From NCBI GenBank assembly GCA_002964805.2, contig PUDQ02000033.1, forward strand, positions 1,822,643-1,886,642: a stretch of DNA of 64,000 bases. The letters run 5' to 3'. Every line of letters starts with the position of its first letter. Position 1 is the stretch's first letter. The translations under genes and the position numbers were made by a program. The notes under the pieces are model-generated. The model was given only the letters and a program-made list of their open reading frames with translations, was not told the DNA's origin and made no database searches. This document shows, piece by piece, positions 63,491-64,000 of the stretch. This DNA comes from Trametes villosa. Its lineage: Eukaryota; Basidiomycota; Agaricomycetes; Polyporales; Polyporaceae.

Positions 63491-63637
63491 CGTCCACGCC
63501 CTCCCGCCCGCTCATGTCTATGCCCGCCCGCCCTCGCAGCCCCGCCCTTTCTAGATGCATGTAAATATGTACAGTACATAGACATATATTATGAATAGAA
63601 AAACATGTACATCTGACTGCAACAGTAAGAAGCAACC
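63491..63637. other. AT-richer spacer between two repeat arrays
   Basis: Sequence between the satellite and the 157-bp array; AT-rich after 63550. No feature recognised. Confidence 0.4.
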
Positions 63638-64000
63638 TCAGGAGGTTCAAATTTCACAAAAGTTACGATTTGAGCCCACGGAGGCTGAAAGAACATGTCC
63701 GCGCGAGGCGTACAGCCACCCGGGAGTCACGAAATATATACCGTTGTGATCCCCTCATTTGGGGCTCTTTAATGGTACCACTCTCGAGCAGGGGCGTGGA
63801 GTTCCAAAAATCACGATCTGCAGGATTTAAGCTCCCGCAAGCCGAAAGAACGTGTCCGCGCGAGGCGTACAGCCACCCGGCGCCCACGAAATATATATCG
63901 TTGTGATCCCCTCATTTAGGGCTCTTTAATGGTACCACTCTCGAGCAGGGGCGTGGAGTTCCAAAAATCACGATCTGCAGGATTTAAGCTCCCGCAGGCT
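63638..64000. repeat. 157-bp tandem repeat array, runs off the window
   Basis: GAAAGAAC(A/G)TGTCCGCGCGAGG occurs at about 63686 and 63843, exactly 157 bp apart, and the next unit begins as the window ends. Units share CGAAATATATA, TGTGATCCCCTCATTT, GGGCTCTTTAATGGTACC and CTCGAGCAGGGGCGTGG. The second copy is nearly identical to the first; an upstream partial unit from about 63638 is more diverged. Confidence 0.85.

Noticed and set aside
61719..63564. Long overlapping ORFs of 300-570 residues on both strands
   Set aside because: They lie in the GC-rich hairpin satellite, exist in several frames at once, and encode repetitive Arg/Pro/Ala/Gly/Ser sequence with no domain. Stop codons are simply rare there.

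Overview
This window is nuclear DNA of a filamentous basidiomycete, most likely an Agaricomycete of the polypore or white-rot kind. The genes are GC-rich, split by many short introns of about 50-90 bp with GTRNGY donors, and tightly packed. Fungus-specific proteins are present (a Skt5-type chitin synthase activator, a Zn2Cys6 factor, a fungal Jhd1). The repeats are also of fungal type: a Ty1/copia element, gypsy and LINE remnants, and a fungal-type Helitron Rep. The species cannot be named from this sequence alone.

Bases 1-31,880 are an ordinary euchromatic gene block. In order they hold: a chitin synthase activator (SKT5/CHS4 type, CaaX end); a PHD+JmjC histone H3K36 demethylase (JHD1/KDM2); a farnesylated type I Hsp40 (YDJ1) with a heat-shock element; a NIT2-type omega-amidase with a likely mitochondrial alternative start; a DAGKc lipid kinase; UMP/CMP kinase (URA6) with a 56-residue membrane ORF 23 bp upstream of it; a WD40 protein that is probably nucleoporin Nup37; a Zn2Cys6 regulator; the ribosome biogenesis factor NOC4; the splicing factor CEF1/CDC5; a Ser/Thr-rich single-pass membrane protein; MICOS subunit MIC19; and a head-to-head pair of splicing factors, DHX35 and YJU2.

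Bases 31,881-40,620 are nested retroelements. A nearly intact copia element (32,981-38,327; 259-bp LTRs, 5-bp target duplication) sits inside the 3' part of a minus-strand LINE-like element whose poly-A is at 32,534-32,545. Next to it is a gypsy pol fragment that is itself split by a 307-bp solo LTR.

Bases 40,621-51,245 are AT-rich. They contain a 7.9-kb inverted-repeat (foldback) element, 41,972-49,853. A Helitron Rep fragment (49,854-50,951) lies between the right end of the foldback and a third copy of the same terminal sequence (50,952 onward).

Bases 51,379-61,278 hold three genes I cannot match to the core genome: a large disordered nuclear-type protein with a beta-rich C-terminus, a smaller protein with a basic tail, and a giant protein with a TET/JBP-like 2-oxoglutarate/Fe(II) dioxygenase domain plus a long unrecognised C-terminal region. 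Their position directly beside the shared terminus, and a 74-bp perfect palindrome upstream that is also found inside the foldback arms, make them the best candidate for an undescribed mobile or epigenetic system.

Bases 61,580-64,000 are the palindrome, a GC-rich hairpin satellite and a 157-bp tandem array that runs off the end.
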